The translations under genes were made by a program, and so were the position numbers. From Synanceia verrucosa (taxonomy: Eukaryota > Chordata > Actinopteri > Perciformes > Synanceiidae), in NCBI GenBank assembly GCA_029721515.1, contig CM056556.1, forward strand, positions 27,702,169-27,766,168: 64,000 nucleotides of DNA, in the 5' to 3' direction. This document shows, in pieces, positions 22,493-33,336 of the stretch (its first letter is position 1; each line of letters starts with the position of its first letter). The notes below the pieces were generated by a model. The model was not told the origin of the DNA. It saw nothing but the letters and a program-made list of their open reading frames with translations, and did no database searches.

Positions 22493-25400
22493 GCTGCTGA
22501 GAGCTCTGCGGGTTGGAAGGACACTTCAGAGGCTGGGCAGCGGTAACACAGGAGTGCTGTTGTTGTCTCATGGTGGTCATGGACGGCCTGGGATATAATT
22601 TATGTAGCTAACAGTCCTTTTATCTGTCATCATCTGTTGCATGAATCGGAAACGAGCCCTTGCTGTACGCTAATGTTATCCGTGCCAAAGTCACATCTCA
22701 TGTGCGCTGATTATGAAGGACAGATTTAGGTAACAGTGTTGACTGTGGCTTTAAAAAAACATCACTCTGTTTTGTTGCACACTAAACTATACTAGCTGTC
22801 ACTTTCCTGAAATGAGCTGATCTGTCCTTTATTCAGATGACATTTATTACAGAAATAATAAAGTGAACACTTTGCTCCAAAGGCTGCTTCTTAAAGTTGA
22901 TGAGGACCCTCGCTGGTAGTCTATGTTATGTTTAGAAGTATGTCAGCAGGAGGACATTTGAACCTGCTTTGCAGTAGAAACACTTCATTCTTGATGGTTA
23001 TGCAAGCTGTCAGAGTGTGTTGTTTTTTTCTAAATTGGCTCAGCCAGCTTTAGATGTTCTTGTTTGGCAGCTCAACCTGTGAACACATGTTCTAGTTCTA
23101 GTTCAGTCAGCTGTATTGCCACTATTTTCTTACATAATGCAATAATCTCCACCTGTTACGGTATTTTTTGTACTTAACATTTAGTATGTATATAATTGAT
23201 CTGATTTGCAAATGTTTGCACTAATCAAAGCGTTTATGTGTTTTGAATTTTAGCAGAAAGAAAAATAAATTAAAGGTCAGGAGGTCCAGTGTTTCCTCTG
23301 GTACTGGCTGGATTGATTAGGCATCATGAAATCTGGTTAGGCTGTCATGTAAGGAGCCAGCCTGTCCATCAGGATCTGATATAAAGCAGTGATTTGTAAA
23401 ATATTGAAGAATTTCAGTGCATTTTTAGAGTAAATCATCTCGCAACAAAATCCCAGTATCTTCAATTATAGATGTGCATGTTCTGTTGAGCTTGAGGTTT
23501 AATATAGATAGTTTAGTTTGGTCTAACTCTCTCTCAACCTGACAGTGGTGGCTGCACCAACGGCAACAAACCTCCAGTGCAGCAGCCTGAGACGAGGCTT
23601 CCACCGTGCAGCACTGAGGCTTCAGGATGAATCCAAAGCAGACAAACCTCCTCCCTCCTCGTCCACGACCTACCATGAGCACTACCAGGCTCACTCAGCC
23701 GAACAGGACACCGCAGAGGCGGCAGCAGCCTCGCAGGAAGCATCGACCTCTAACCCGGTATCTGAGGAGGCTTCCAGGCCAAACACCAGGTCAGGCTCAT
23801 GTTCATGATGGCTAACATGAGGTTGGGGTGTGCACGTTCATATTTATTCAGTCGTTCATTTCTTTGTCCCACAGGGAGATTAGTTAGCAAATAATATTGC
23901 CTGCACAGTGAAAAACATATGCAGTAAAAACATTGATCTAGTCAGTACATGACAGACACCTGCAGTAAACAGTATGTGACACTGACCTGCACAGGTTTTG
24001 AACATGTTACTACGGCTGACCTCACCCTGCAGTTCGACCCCCTGATGCTGGAGGCTGTTCGTTACGTCGTATCCTATCTCTGTGTTTCTGTGCTGAAACG
24101 TGTCTTTTTGTGTGTCTGTGGACAGTTACCAGGACCAGGGCGGAGAGCAGGACGAGGAATATGAGACGGAGGAGCAGCTTCAAGCTCGAATCCTGACCGC
24201 GGCGCTGGAGTTCGTCCCGCTGCACGGCTGGTCGCTGGAAGCCATTGCAGCCGGCGCCGAGGTGAGCCTGCTGAGAAAATGCAGAAGTGGAGTAGGTTTA
24301 GAGCGAAGGCAGTCAGTATGTGACATTTATCACTCAGCCATTGTTGTGTTACCTACAGTATGTGTGTGTTGTTGGTACCAGACACTAGGCCTGTCCTCTG
24401 CTTCTACTGGTATGTTCAATAATGGAGCTGGAGACTTGGTCCTTCACTTCATCGCCCAGTGCAACTCACAGCTGACTGAGATCCTGGCTGAACAACACAA
24501 CCAGGTCCAGCTGGGCCAGGCCGAGTACGTCTGTGCACAAACATACACACAAACACACTTATTGTTTTATAAGCTCTCTCAGAGCTCCAAATGGAATATT
24601 GCTGATTTCATCTTTTTGTCTTTGACAGACCAAAGAAGACTGAGGACTTTCTCAGAGATGCTGTAGAGACCAGACTGAGGATGATCATCCCCTACATTGA
24701 ATCTTGGCCACAGGTACAGTGTGCATGATGATGGGCCCTTCTTCTTCTGGTGATGAGAAGTTAAATCTGATCCTGGACTCTGTGTCCTCAGGGGATGAGC
24801 TTACTGCTGCTTCCTCACAACATCCCAGACAGCCTGAAACACCTCTCCACCCTGGTGGACGACATCTGGTACTATGCCGGAGACCGATCCACTGATGTGA
24901 GTGGATCATATCACCCTCGAGCCCCTTCTTCTTCTGCTCACACCTTCCTGTCCCCCTTTCACCACCACCCCCACAATATCAGGCCTGCCACCTCCCAGGT
25001 TACTCTCCCACCAACACCTGACTCTGTTTACACCACAGCTTCTTACTGATTAGCTGGCAGGTGACCCTTAAAATGTTTAACTGTGGCTCTTGTCATATCA
25101 TCTTCTCATACCTCCAGTGCAAAGTTAAACCATCATTCTAAATACAATTTTCAGCTTATATGAGGCTGTAATTAACCAGAACAAGAATAGTGATCCACCA
25201 TGATTTTCCATTTTCCTGTTCATCCTTTAATAAGTTGTCATGGTTTAAGTGTTCTTAAGTGTTCTTCACCTCAGCCTCAATCATTCTTATCTTATATTGG
25301 GAGGCCTCATCATAAATTTCCCCTTACATAATCTTTTCATGCTTTTTTTAAGGAGAAAGTGATAAAAATAGTCACAGAAACATTTCTTTGTTTGCTTCAG

Positions 25401-26496
25401 CCAAATTTGTGCAGATTCTGGAATAATGCAAAATAAGAGAGTCCACTGCCTTGTTGTTTTGCTCTGTGTTTTTTTTATGCTGTAGGGCTGCAACAAACAA
25501 TAATTTTATTATAAGTTTTGACCATAAAATTACAGAAAGTATAAAAAATGTTAATCCTTGTTTCGCGGTATGTAAAATCACAGCATTTGTCTCCCAACAG
25601 TCCAAATCCAAAGATTCTCAGTTTACTTTGATCTAAAACAAAGAGCAGCTACAAATCATTTTTGAAACTGGCACCAGAGAATTTTTGCTTTTTGTGCTTG
25701 ACAAATTGCTTAATTTGATTAATCGATTAATCATTGTCAGTAAATCAGCATTTTTCCCTTCTCTTTAGATGCTGTTGCACCTTCTTGTATTTTATTGAGT
25801 TTATTGTTCTGTATATGCTGCTGTATGTATAAAATGGGTTTAAAATGGTATAGCCTGAACTTCCTGTACCACCCCTTTCTTTTGCAGATGAACTGGTACA
25901 CCAAACGGGCAGCGTTGACGGGCATTTATAACACCACAGAGCTTGTGATGCTGCAGGATTCGTCTCCAGATTTCGAGGAAACTTGGGAATTCCTTGACAA
26001 ACGCATTCAGGATGTAGTCAACATGGCCACCACCGCCAAACAGGTAGAGTGCTTATGGAGCAGATGGCATTAAAGAGTTGAACAAAAACAGATTCGGACA
26101 ACATTTCACCCAATGTCTCAATCATATGTTAAAAGTTGTGCGTTGTACTTTATACTGTAGGTGCAGTCGACCGGTGAATCAGTGGTGCAGGGGCTCATGG
26201 GAGCAGCTGTTACAGTAAGTGTTCATCACCTTCTGTTCATGCAACTTCTGCACCTACATCAGCAATCATTCCCTCTTCCTCTTTGATGTCCAGTCCTGTT
26301 TATGCTCTGCAGTTGGAACCTTTCTTCATGACCATATTAGTTATTATTGAAAATTGAAGATTCATGCTCGAGTATACATTCAGTGTGTTTTAACAAGGTA
26401 ATACTGATGATTAGAGAAGTGTCTGGGTAGAAATGTGATGTTTGCTTTTGTGCTTTCCAGCTGAAGAACCTCACAGGAATGAACCAGAGGCGATGA
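22485..26496 (+). CDS. coq9: Ubiquinone biosynthesis protein COQ9, mitochondrial
   Basis: Lipid-binding TetR-fold protein of the mitochondrial COQ synthome that presents substrate to the hydroxylase COQ7. Exons: 22485-22542, 23546-23789, 24126-24261, 24382-24524, 24629-24713, 24792-24896, 25888-26043, 26161-26214, 26461-26496. They join in phase to 338 residues (human about 318). Residues 1-20 are basic and free of acidic residues (MAALLRALRVGRTLQ), a mitochondrial presequence. A low-complexity Ala/Ser/Pro/Glu linker follows. Then comes the COQ9 domain: LTAALEFVPLHGWSLEAIAAGA, LGLSSAS, HFIAQCNSQL, the lipid-pocket helices VDDIWYYAGDRSTD and YNTTELVMLQDSSPDFEETW, ending LKNLTGMNQRR. Extra length compared with human lies in the linker. 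The start is favoured by the TISU context. Confidence 0.95.
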
Positions 26497-26960
26497 TGGG
26501 TCTCTGGGTCTCTCACGCTGCCTGTCTGGCTTGTAATCATGAGCTGAAGATCCAGTTATATTTTTGCTCATATTTCTAATTCACTGTAAGAGTCTGAAAA
26601 TATCGTTCTGTTCTCCTGTAAGACCATTGGGTTTCCATCTCCTGCTCAGATTAGAGATATTTGTTTCCCTTTGGACACAATGATCCGTCTTTTTTTGTTG
26701 GAATAAGACTTCAGTAAAGGAATTATATATTGTGTATGTCATGTATGTTTGTTTTTTAATCATCAGGTTCTCATGAAATCAGTCACATATCAGATACAGA
26801 AAGATAATTAAGGATTATATTATCTTATTTTAAAGGTTGAGTTCAATGTAACTATTGTTACCGGGATCATTTTTTTCCTATAAATAAATAATTGGACTAC
26901 ATGTAAAAACAGTTGCACACATAGTGGCTCTCAGGTATCCAAAAGAAATTTTCTCATATG
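26497..26960 (+). terminator. coq9: COQ9 3' UTR and poly(A) signal
   Basis: AT-rich sequence with AATAAA at 26883-26888, about 390 bases after the stop. POLR2C promoter elements begin within the next 200 bases, so the two same-strand genes are closely packed. Confidence 0.5.
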
Positions 26961-27049
26961 GAAAAAAAGATAAAACTTACAAAAAGAAAACTTTTATTTT
27001 GATAAAGAGCTTCCCCAGTGTGACCCGGACGTTAAATAAGGACCCGCCT

Positions 27050-27201
27050 CAATCATTCTCTGACCAATCAGCACTCGTTTTGATACCTCCTGGCCAATCA
27101 GCGGATCCTAAATACTTCCGGAGGCCTTCAAGTCGAAGCAGCGGTATCAGAGTGTGTGGAGTATTATATATCGTCAATTTTAAACTGATTAAACTCCAAC
27201 T
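27050..27201 (+). promoter_or_regulatory. polr2c: POLR2C promoter with twin CCAAT boxes and ETS site
   Basis: Two CCAATCAGC boxes (CCAAT at 27064-27068 and 27094-27098) lie exactly 30 bp apart in the same orientation, the classic NF-Y pair spacing of about three helical turns. An ETS-type ACTTCCGG lies at 27114-27121, 80 bases before the ATG. No clear TATA box is placed between them and the start. This is a typical housekeeping layout. Confidence 0.65.
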
Positions 27202-28228
27202 ATGCCCTATGCTAACCAGCCGACGGTGAAAATAACAGAACTGACAGACGAAAATGTCAAATTTGTCATTGAAAACACAGACTTGGCGTGAGTATTTACT
27301 TTGTTGTGTGTGGCGGAGAGCAGCCATTGTTGTCCAGACTGATGTTAAGTGACATAAACAGCTAGCTACATGTGATGTCTGCTAACTCCATTATCAGTGT
27401 ATGTTATTACTTAATTCGGTTAACTGAATTCTGCATTTAATTATATTATCTGTGTTAAACATCAGTGAACTTCCGCTTTGATGACAAAAACAATGCAGGT
27501 TAACGTTGCAGTAACGTTGGTATTCACTTACTATTCTGGTGACTTTGGGGTATAAAGTAAAATATAAACGTGTTATGTGAAGAGCCGGTGTGTTATTCAG
27601 TAGTTTTCCAGTCATCATTAATGATTTCTGTAAGTTGTGTCTCATTTCTTCTTTTCCAGGGTTGCGAACTCTATCCGCCGTGTCTTCATGTCAGAAGTTG
27701 CCACTATAGGTATAGTGAGTGATTATTTTAATTGTGTGTCTTTCTGTACATCAGGTGTGATTAACAACTATGAACTACTTCACCCCAGTAAAACTCCAGC
27801 ATGGCTCACTGGGACCATCCTTAACAACATTTGGTCCATCAGTCAGTGTCTTACTGACAGGCTGTCCAAATGTCCTCTGCCTGCCATCCTGTGACGTCAA
27901 ACAAACACATATCATTTACCAGCAAGAATTAGAAATCATTTTACACTATCATGTGGGGTCACATTGTGACATGGCGACAAAATAAATAAAAATGAAGCGA
28001 ACTGAAATGGTGATGGAGATAGTGACTGCATCTCCAAAATTAGGAATGTAGTCTGTCTGACAGTAATAAGATAAGATAATCCTTTGTTATTATTGTAGTC
28101 TCAGAAATAGGAAAATTTCTGCAGCGTTCCTGCAGCGAAGTGGATAGAGTAACATTAAATAGCATAAGTAGGAAAACAATAAGGTAACAAATAAAATATC
28201 TTGACAATATGTTTGTTATTAATAACCA

Positions 28229-28280
<52 letters not shown>

Positions 28281-31200
28281 TCATGGAAAAAATTATTAGA
28301 CCACCCTTGTTTTCTTCAATTTCTTGTTAATTTTAATGCCTGGCTCAACTAAAGGTACATTTGTTTGGACAACTATAATGATAACAACAAAAATAGCTCA
28401 TGAGAGTTTAATTTAAGAACTAAGGATTATTAATTTTCCATGGTTTTCTTGATAATAACCAAAATTACTTAAATTCTTACATCAATAGCTATGGCATTGT
28501 ACCGCCAAAAACACTACTTTTAAGCATTCCATGTTTTCTTTTCTGTTTGCTTTAAACACATGATACACACAAGAGTTAATACTTGATTGCATAACCATTG
28601 TTTTTGATGACTGCAGCCATGCGTCTTGGCATGCTCTCCACCAGCTTCTGACATTGTTCTGCTGTCACAGCAGCCCATTCCTGTTGGACAAATTCAAACA
28701 AATTTTCTTTGTTTTTGGGCTTGTGGTTCTCCATTTTGAGTTTGATGATTTTCCACAGGTTTTCAGTTGGATTAAGATCTGGTGATTGAGCAGGCCAAGG
28801 CATGGTGCGAATGTTGTGGTTCTCCATCCAGGCTTTAACTGACCTTGCCGTGTGGCAAGGGGCATTGTCTTGTTGGAAAATCCAGTCATTCGAGGCAGGA
28901 AAGAGTTTTCCAGCTGATGGAAGAAGACTGTTTTCAGGGGTAGTCCTGTACTTGACCTGGTTCATTCGGCCTTCACACAATTGCATTTGCCCTGTTCCAC
29001 TCAGACTGAAACAACCCCAGATCATGACTGATCCACCCCCATGTTTTACTGTAGGGGCAAGACAGTCTGGGTTGTAAGCTTCTCCAGGCTTCCTCCTAAC
29101 CAGTAAGTTGGCTGGAGTGGGCATCAATTCAAAATTGGATTCATCACTGAAGAGAACCTTAACCCAATCATCAACAGTCCAATCCTTGTGGTCTCGAGCA
29201 AAGAGTAACCGGGCCTTCCTCTGCCTTTCATTGATGAAGGGCTTCTTGCGTGCGCTGTGTGACTTCAAACCAGCTTCAACAAGTCGGTTTCGAACTGTCC
29301 TTGCCGAGCAAGTCACATTTCTCGACAGTGCCCACTCATTTTTAAGGTCCCTGGAGGTCTGACGACGATTCCTGACACAGGAACGGATGAGTGCACGGTC
29401 ATCTCGTGGGGTAGAAAGACGTTTCCTGCCACGGCCAGGTAACAATTTGGTAGTGCCATGTTCAGCTTGTTTTTTTTTGTTGTAATGAACGGCTGTCTTG
29501 GAGATCTTCAGTTTTTTCGCTACCTGTCTCTCACTCATGCCAATTTCCAGCAGTGCCAAGATGGCTGCCTTTGTTGCTTCACATAATTCTTTTGTTTTAG
29601 GCATTATGTGAGAGCTGACAACTTCTGAGTTGTGCTACGGCTTGAATGTAAGCAGGAAACCACTCTAGGCCTTTGCATGTGCAGTGCTGCTTGTGACATG
29701 AAATGGCCTCTTATATACCCTGGGAATCAATTAAGCTTAAGAATGTCAAATAGGACATAAAGTATTATGTGACCAGCTGCATTTTTTGTTGTGTTCATTG
29801 TATTATACGTTTAGTGGTACCAGATATTAGAATGAACAAGAAATTGAAGAAAACAAGGGTGGTCTAATAATTTTTTCCATGACTGTATATATATACAGTC
29901 ATGGAAAAAATTATTAGACCACCCTTGTTTTCTTCAATTTCTTGTTAGTTTTAATGCCTGGCTCAACTAAAGGTACATTTGTTTGGACAATTATAATGAT
30001 AACAACAAAAATAGCTCATGAGAGTTTAATTTAAGAACTAAGGATTATTCATTTTCCATGGTTTTATTGATAATAACCAAAATTACTTAAATTCTTACAT
30101 CAATAGCTATGGCATTGTACCGCCAAAAACACTACTTTTAAGCATTCCATGTTTTCTTTTCTGTTTGCTTTAAACACATGATACACACAAGAGTTAATAC
30201 TTGATTGCATAACCATTGTTTTTGATGACTGCAGCCATGCGTCTTGGCATGCTCTCCACCAGCTTCTGACATTGTTCTGCTGTCACAGCAGCCCATTCCT
30301 GTTGGACAAATTCAAACAAATTTTCTTTGTTTTTGGGCTTGTGGTTCTCCATTTTGAGTTTGATGATTTTCCACAGGTTTTCAATTGGATTAAGATCTGG
30401 TGATTGAGCAGGCCAAGGTATGGTGCGAATGTTGTGGTTCTCCATCCAGGCTTTAACTGACCTTGCCGTGTGGCAAGGGGCATTGTCTTGTTGGAAAATC
30501 CAGTCATTCGAGGCAGGAAAGAGTTTTCCAGCTGATGGAAGAAGACTGTTTTCAAGGGTAGTCCTGTACTTGACCTGGTTCATTCGGCCTTCACACAATT
30601 GCATTTGCCCTGTTCCACTCAGACTGAAACAGCCCCAGATCATGACTGATCCACCCCCATGTTTTACTGTAGGGGCAAGACAGTCTGGGTTGTAAGCTTC
30701 TCCAGGCTTCCTCCTAACCAGTAAGTTGGCTGGAGTGGGCATCAATTCAAAATTGGATTCATCACTGAAGACAACCTTAGCCCAATCATCAACAGTCCAA
30801 TCCTTGTGGTCTCGAGCAAAGAGTAACCGGGCCTTCCTCTGCCTTTCATTGATGAAGGGCTTCTTGCGTGCTCTGTGTGACTTCAAACCAGCTTCAACAA
30901 GTCGGTTTCGAACTGTCCTTGCCGAGCAAGTCACATTTCTCGACAGTGCCCACTCATTTTTAAGGTCCCTGGAGGTCTGACGACGATTCCTGACACAGGA
31001 ACGGATGAGTGCACGGTCATCTCGTGGGGTAGAAAGACGTTTCCTGCCACGGCCAGGTAGCAATTTGGTAGTGCCATGTTCAGCTTGTTTTTTTTTGTTG
31101 TAATGAACGGCTGTCTTGGAGATCTTCAGTTTTTTCGCTACCTGTCTCTCACTCATGCCAATTTCCAGCAGTGCCAAGATGGCTGCCTTTGTTGCTTCAC

Positions 31201-33336
31201 ATAATTCTTTTGTTTTAGGCATTATGTGAGAGCTGACAACTTCTGAGTTGTGCTACGGCTTGAATGTAAGCAGGAAACCACTCTAGGCCTTTGCATGTGC
31301 AGTGCTGCTTGTGACATGAAATGGCCTCTTATATACCCTGGGAATCAATTAAGCTTAAGAATGTCAAATAGGACATAAAGTATTGTGTGACCAGCTGCAT
31401 TTTTTGTTGTGTTCATTGTATTATACGTTTAGTGGTACCAGATATTAGAATGAACAAGAAATTGAAGAAAACAAGGGTGGTCTAATAATTTTTTCCATGA
31501 CTGTATATATATATATAGATATAGATAGATAGATAGATAGATAGGTCACAGTATAAATGTGTAAATAAGCAGCAGACCTGGGAAAAAAAATCCAGTCAGC
31601 ATATATACATTATTAGTCAACACAACAGTCCAACTGATGTACTGACAATAACAGAAGTGTTGCACAGTGAATAATAGAAATGAACGGTGGTATTATTGCT
31701 CATTAATAGATGAACCTGTATTACTTTATTTGCAGCTATTGACTGGATCCAGATCGACGCTAATTCCTCCGTGCTACATGACGAGTTCATTGCACACAGA
31801 GTTGGTAGGTGTCACACTGATAAGGAAATGTTTGGCAGTAATTTGATGTGACCACAGGGGTCTGAAGTGAGTAAAGGCTGAACACCAGTGATGTTTCCTT
31901 CATTGTCAGGCCTCATACCTCTCACAAGTGATGACATCGTGGACAAAATGCAGTACTCTAGGGTGAGCATTCTGTCGTATCGGCCTTCAGCAACCCTTAA
32001 ATGTTACACCAGTAACTAACGATGAAAATCACTAGTACTTTGGATTACTATGACCACTAAGACATCCTTCTTCCAAGTGGTCCATTATGACAGACATCAC
32101 CTTGACTCCTTTGCATGAGATGTTTGGACCTTAAATCACATCTCTGAGCCCTAGTTTTATATAAAATATTACACTGCTGTCCTGACTATGGTTGTTATTC
32201 TATCTCCATCTTTGATTGTCCTACAGGACTGTACCTGTGATGATTTTTGTCCAGAGTGTTCTGTTGAGTTGACGCTGGATGTTCGATGTACTGAGGACCA
32301 GACACGTCATGTCACTTCACGTGACCTCCTGTCCAACAACCCCAGAGTCATCCCGGTGAGAGCTTCCTCCGTTTATTGTAGTCATTAGAGAGCAGCTGAA
32401 GCAGAGTGAAACGCTGATGTTTTTGTTGGGCTTTCCAGGTGACTTCCAGGAGTCGAGACAACGATCCCAATGACTATGTTGAACAAGATGGTGAGATTAA
32501 AGCTGGCTGTTAGGGCTTTGTCTTTTATTTAGCCATTCTGTTTTACCACATTTTGAACATTTACCATTTCTTTCCTCCTCTCCACTTCCTTCTGTGTTGT
32601 TTACTGCCACAACCTAGACATTTTGCTGGTGAAGCTCCGTAAAGGTCAGGAGCTGCGGCTCAGGGCGTACGCCAAGAAAGGCTTCGGTAAGGAGCACGCC
32701 AAGTGGAACCCAACGGCTGGGGTTTCCTTCGAGTACGACCCAGACAACGCACTGAGGCACACGGTCTACCCACGGCCAGAGGAGTGGTGTGTTTTCATGT
32801 TAATGTGAAAGGATTCATGTGTAGCATTGAGCGATGGCCCAGTGATGAATTGGCTCACTGTGTCACTGTGGTTCCCAGGCCAAAGAGCGAGTATTCTGAG
32901 ATCGAGGAGGATGAGGTCCAGGCTCCCTACGACCCCAACGGAAAGCCAGAAAGGTGATGAAACATACTTGAGTTGATCAGGGTACACACTGTATTATTGT
33001 GATTATTTACATAAGTATTATGTTGGCCACTGATATCTGCAAGTCCAGTATAATAAACTGATTTGGGAACATAATCAAAGTTGAATTTGGAGTAACTGTA
33101 AAAGTATTGTACCAAATCGAATGCTTTTTACATGACAAATGTGTCTGCTTTGAACAGCACAACAACTCATCTGCAACACTTCCCTGCACAGGTTCTTTTA
33201 CAACGTGGAGTCTTGCGGCTCCCTGCGACCAGAGACCATCGTCATGTCAGCGCTGGCGGTCCTCAAGAAGAAGCTGAGTGACCTGCAGACTCAGCTGAGC
33301 CATGAGATCCAGAGTGATGTGCTCACCATCAACTGA
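27202..33336 (+). CDS. polr2c: RNA polymerase II subunit RPB3
   Basis: Alpha-like subunit that dimerises with RPB11 to nucleate Pol II assembly in the nucleus. Exons: 27202-27287, 27660-27709, 31736-31804, 31910-31962, 32227-32355, 32439-32490, 32618-32786, 32879-32953, 33192-33336. They give exactly 275 residues, the human length as I recall it. MPYANQPTVKITELTDENVKF starts the dimerisation domain. The zinc-binding loop CTCDDFCPEC is at residues 88-97 (Cys88, 90, 94, 97). LRAYAKKGFGKEHAKW and YDPDNALRHTVYP follow, and the C-terminal helix ends QLSHEIQSDVLTIN. Intron 2 is 4.0 kb, of which 3.2 kb is two Tc1 transposons in antisense orientation. AATAAA at 33527-33532 is the probable poly(A) signal. 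Confidence 0.97.
28050..28276 (+). repeat. Old dispersed repeat ending in (TA)n, POLR2C intron 2
   Basis: ATAAGATAAGATAATCCTTT followed by a GGAAAATTTCTGCAG-like segment resembles a very common fish interspersed repeat. It runs into a (TA)n tract (28232-28275) that served as target for the Tc1 insertions. A likely continuation (TTGCACAGTGAATAATAG) is seen at about 31650-31675, beyond the transposons. Confidence 0.4.
28278..29885 (-). mobile_element. Tc1/mariner transposon, copy 1 (intact)
   Basis: A 1608-bp element bounded by perfect 51-bp terminal inverted repeats starting CAGTCATGG and flanked by TA dinucleotides. It lies antisense in POLR2C intron 2 and encodes one uninterrupted 342-residue transposase. 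The ends, TA flanks and single intronless gene are the standard Tc1 plan. It differs from copy 2 by roughly a dozen substitutions by eye and no obvious indel, so both are young. Confidence 0.95.
28576..29604 (-). CDS. Tc1-family DD34E transposase (copy 1)
   Basis: Cut-and-paste transposase of 342 residues. An N-terminal paired-type helix-turn-helix (about residues 8-50) binds the inverted repeats. A GRGRKR AT-hook/nuclear-localisation stretch lies at about 57-62. A second helix-turn-helix covers roughly 68-115. The DDE catalytic domain has Asp154 (FSDESNF), Asp246 (QQDNAPCH) and Glu281 (NLW follows), with exactly 34 residues between the last two. GGGSVMIWGCFS is the glycine-rich box. Length and motifs are complete. 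Relative to the family, Thr280 replaces the usual Ile in the NPIENLW motif, next to the catalytic Glu. Codon use and lack of introns contrast with the host gene. Confidence 0.95.
   Translation of the reverse strand: MPKTKELCEATKAAILALLEIGMSERQVAKKLKISKTAVHYNKKKQAEHGTTKLLPGRGRKRLSTPRDDRALIRSCVRNRRQTSRDLKNEWALSRNVTCSARTVRNRLVEAGLKSHSARKKPFINERQRKARLLFARDHKDWTVDDWVKVLFSDESNFELMPTPANLLVRRKPGEAYNPDCLAPTVKHGGGSVMIWGCFSLSGTGQMQLCEGRMNQVKYRTTPENSLLPSAGKLFPASNDWIFQQDNAPCHTARSVKAWMENHNIRTMPWPAQSPDLNPTENLWKIIKLKMENHKPKNKENLFEFVQQEWAAVTAEQCQKLVESMPRRMAAVIKNNGYAIKY
29896..31503 (-). mobile_element. Tc1/mariner transposon, copy 2 (intact)
   Basis: Second 1608-bp element in the same orientation, separated from copy 1 by only 10 bp of TATA repeat (29886-29895). 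It has the same 51-bp inverted repeats and TA flanks. It is followed by a (TA)n-(GATA)n tract (31504-31543). Confidence 0.95.
30194..31222 (-). CDS. Tc1-family DD34E transposase (copy 2)
   Basis: 342 residues, intact, with the same domain plan as copy 1: helix-turn-helix pair, GRGRKR, and Asp154, Asp246 and Glu281. It differs from copy 1 at six residues: Arg117, Ala148, Val151, Leu223, Ile268 and Ile280. Ile280 restores the canonical NPIENLW motif, so this copy is the better candidate for an active enzyme. Activity is inference. Confidence 0.95.
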   Translation of the reverse strand: MPKTKELCEATKAAILALLEIGMSERQVAKKLKISKTAVHYNKKKQAEHGTTKLLPGRGRKRLSTPRDDRALIRSCVRNRRQTSRDLKNEWALSRNVTCSARTVRNRLVEAGLKSHRARKKPFINERQRKARLLFARDHKDWTVDDWAKVVFSDESNFELMPTPANLLVRRKPGEAYNPDCLAPTVKHGGGSVMIWGCFSLSGTGQMQLCEGRMNQVKYRTTLENSLLPSAGKLFPASNDWIFQQDNAPCHTARSVKAWMENHNIRTIPWPAQSPDLNPIENLWKIIKLKMENHKPKNKENLFEFVQQEWAAVTAEQCQKLVESMPRRMAAVIKNNGYAIKY

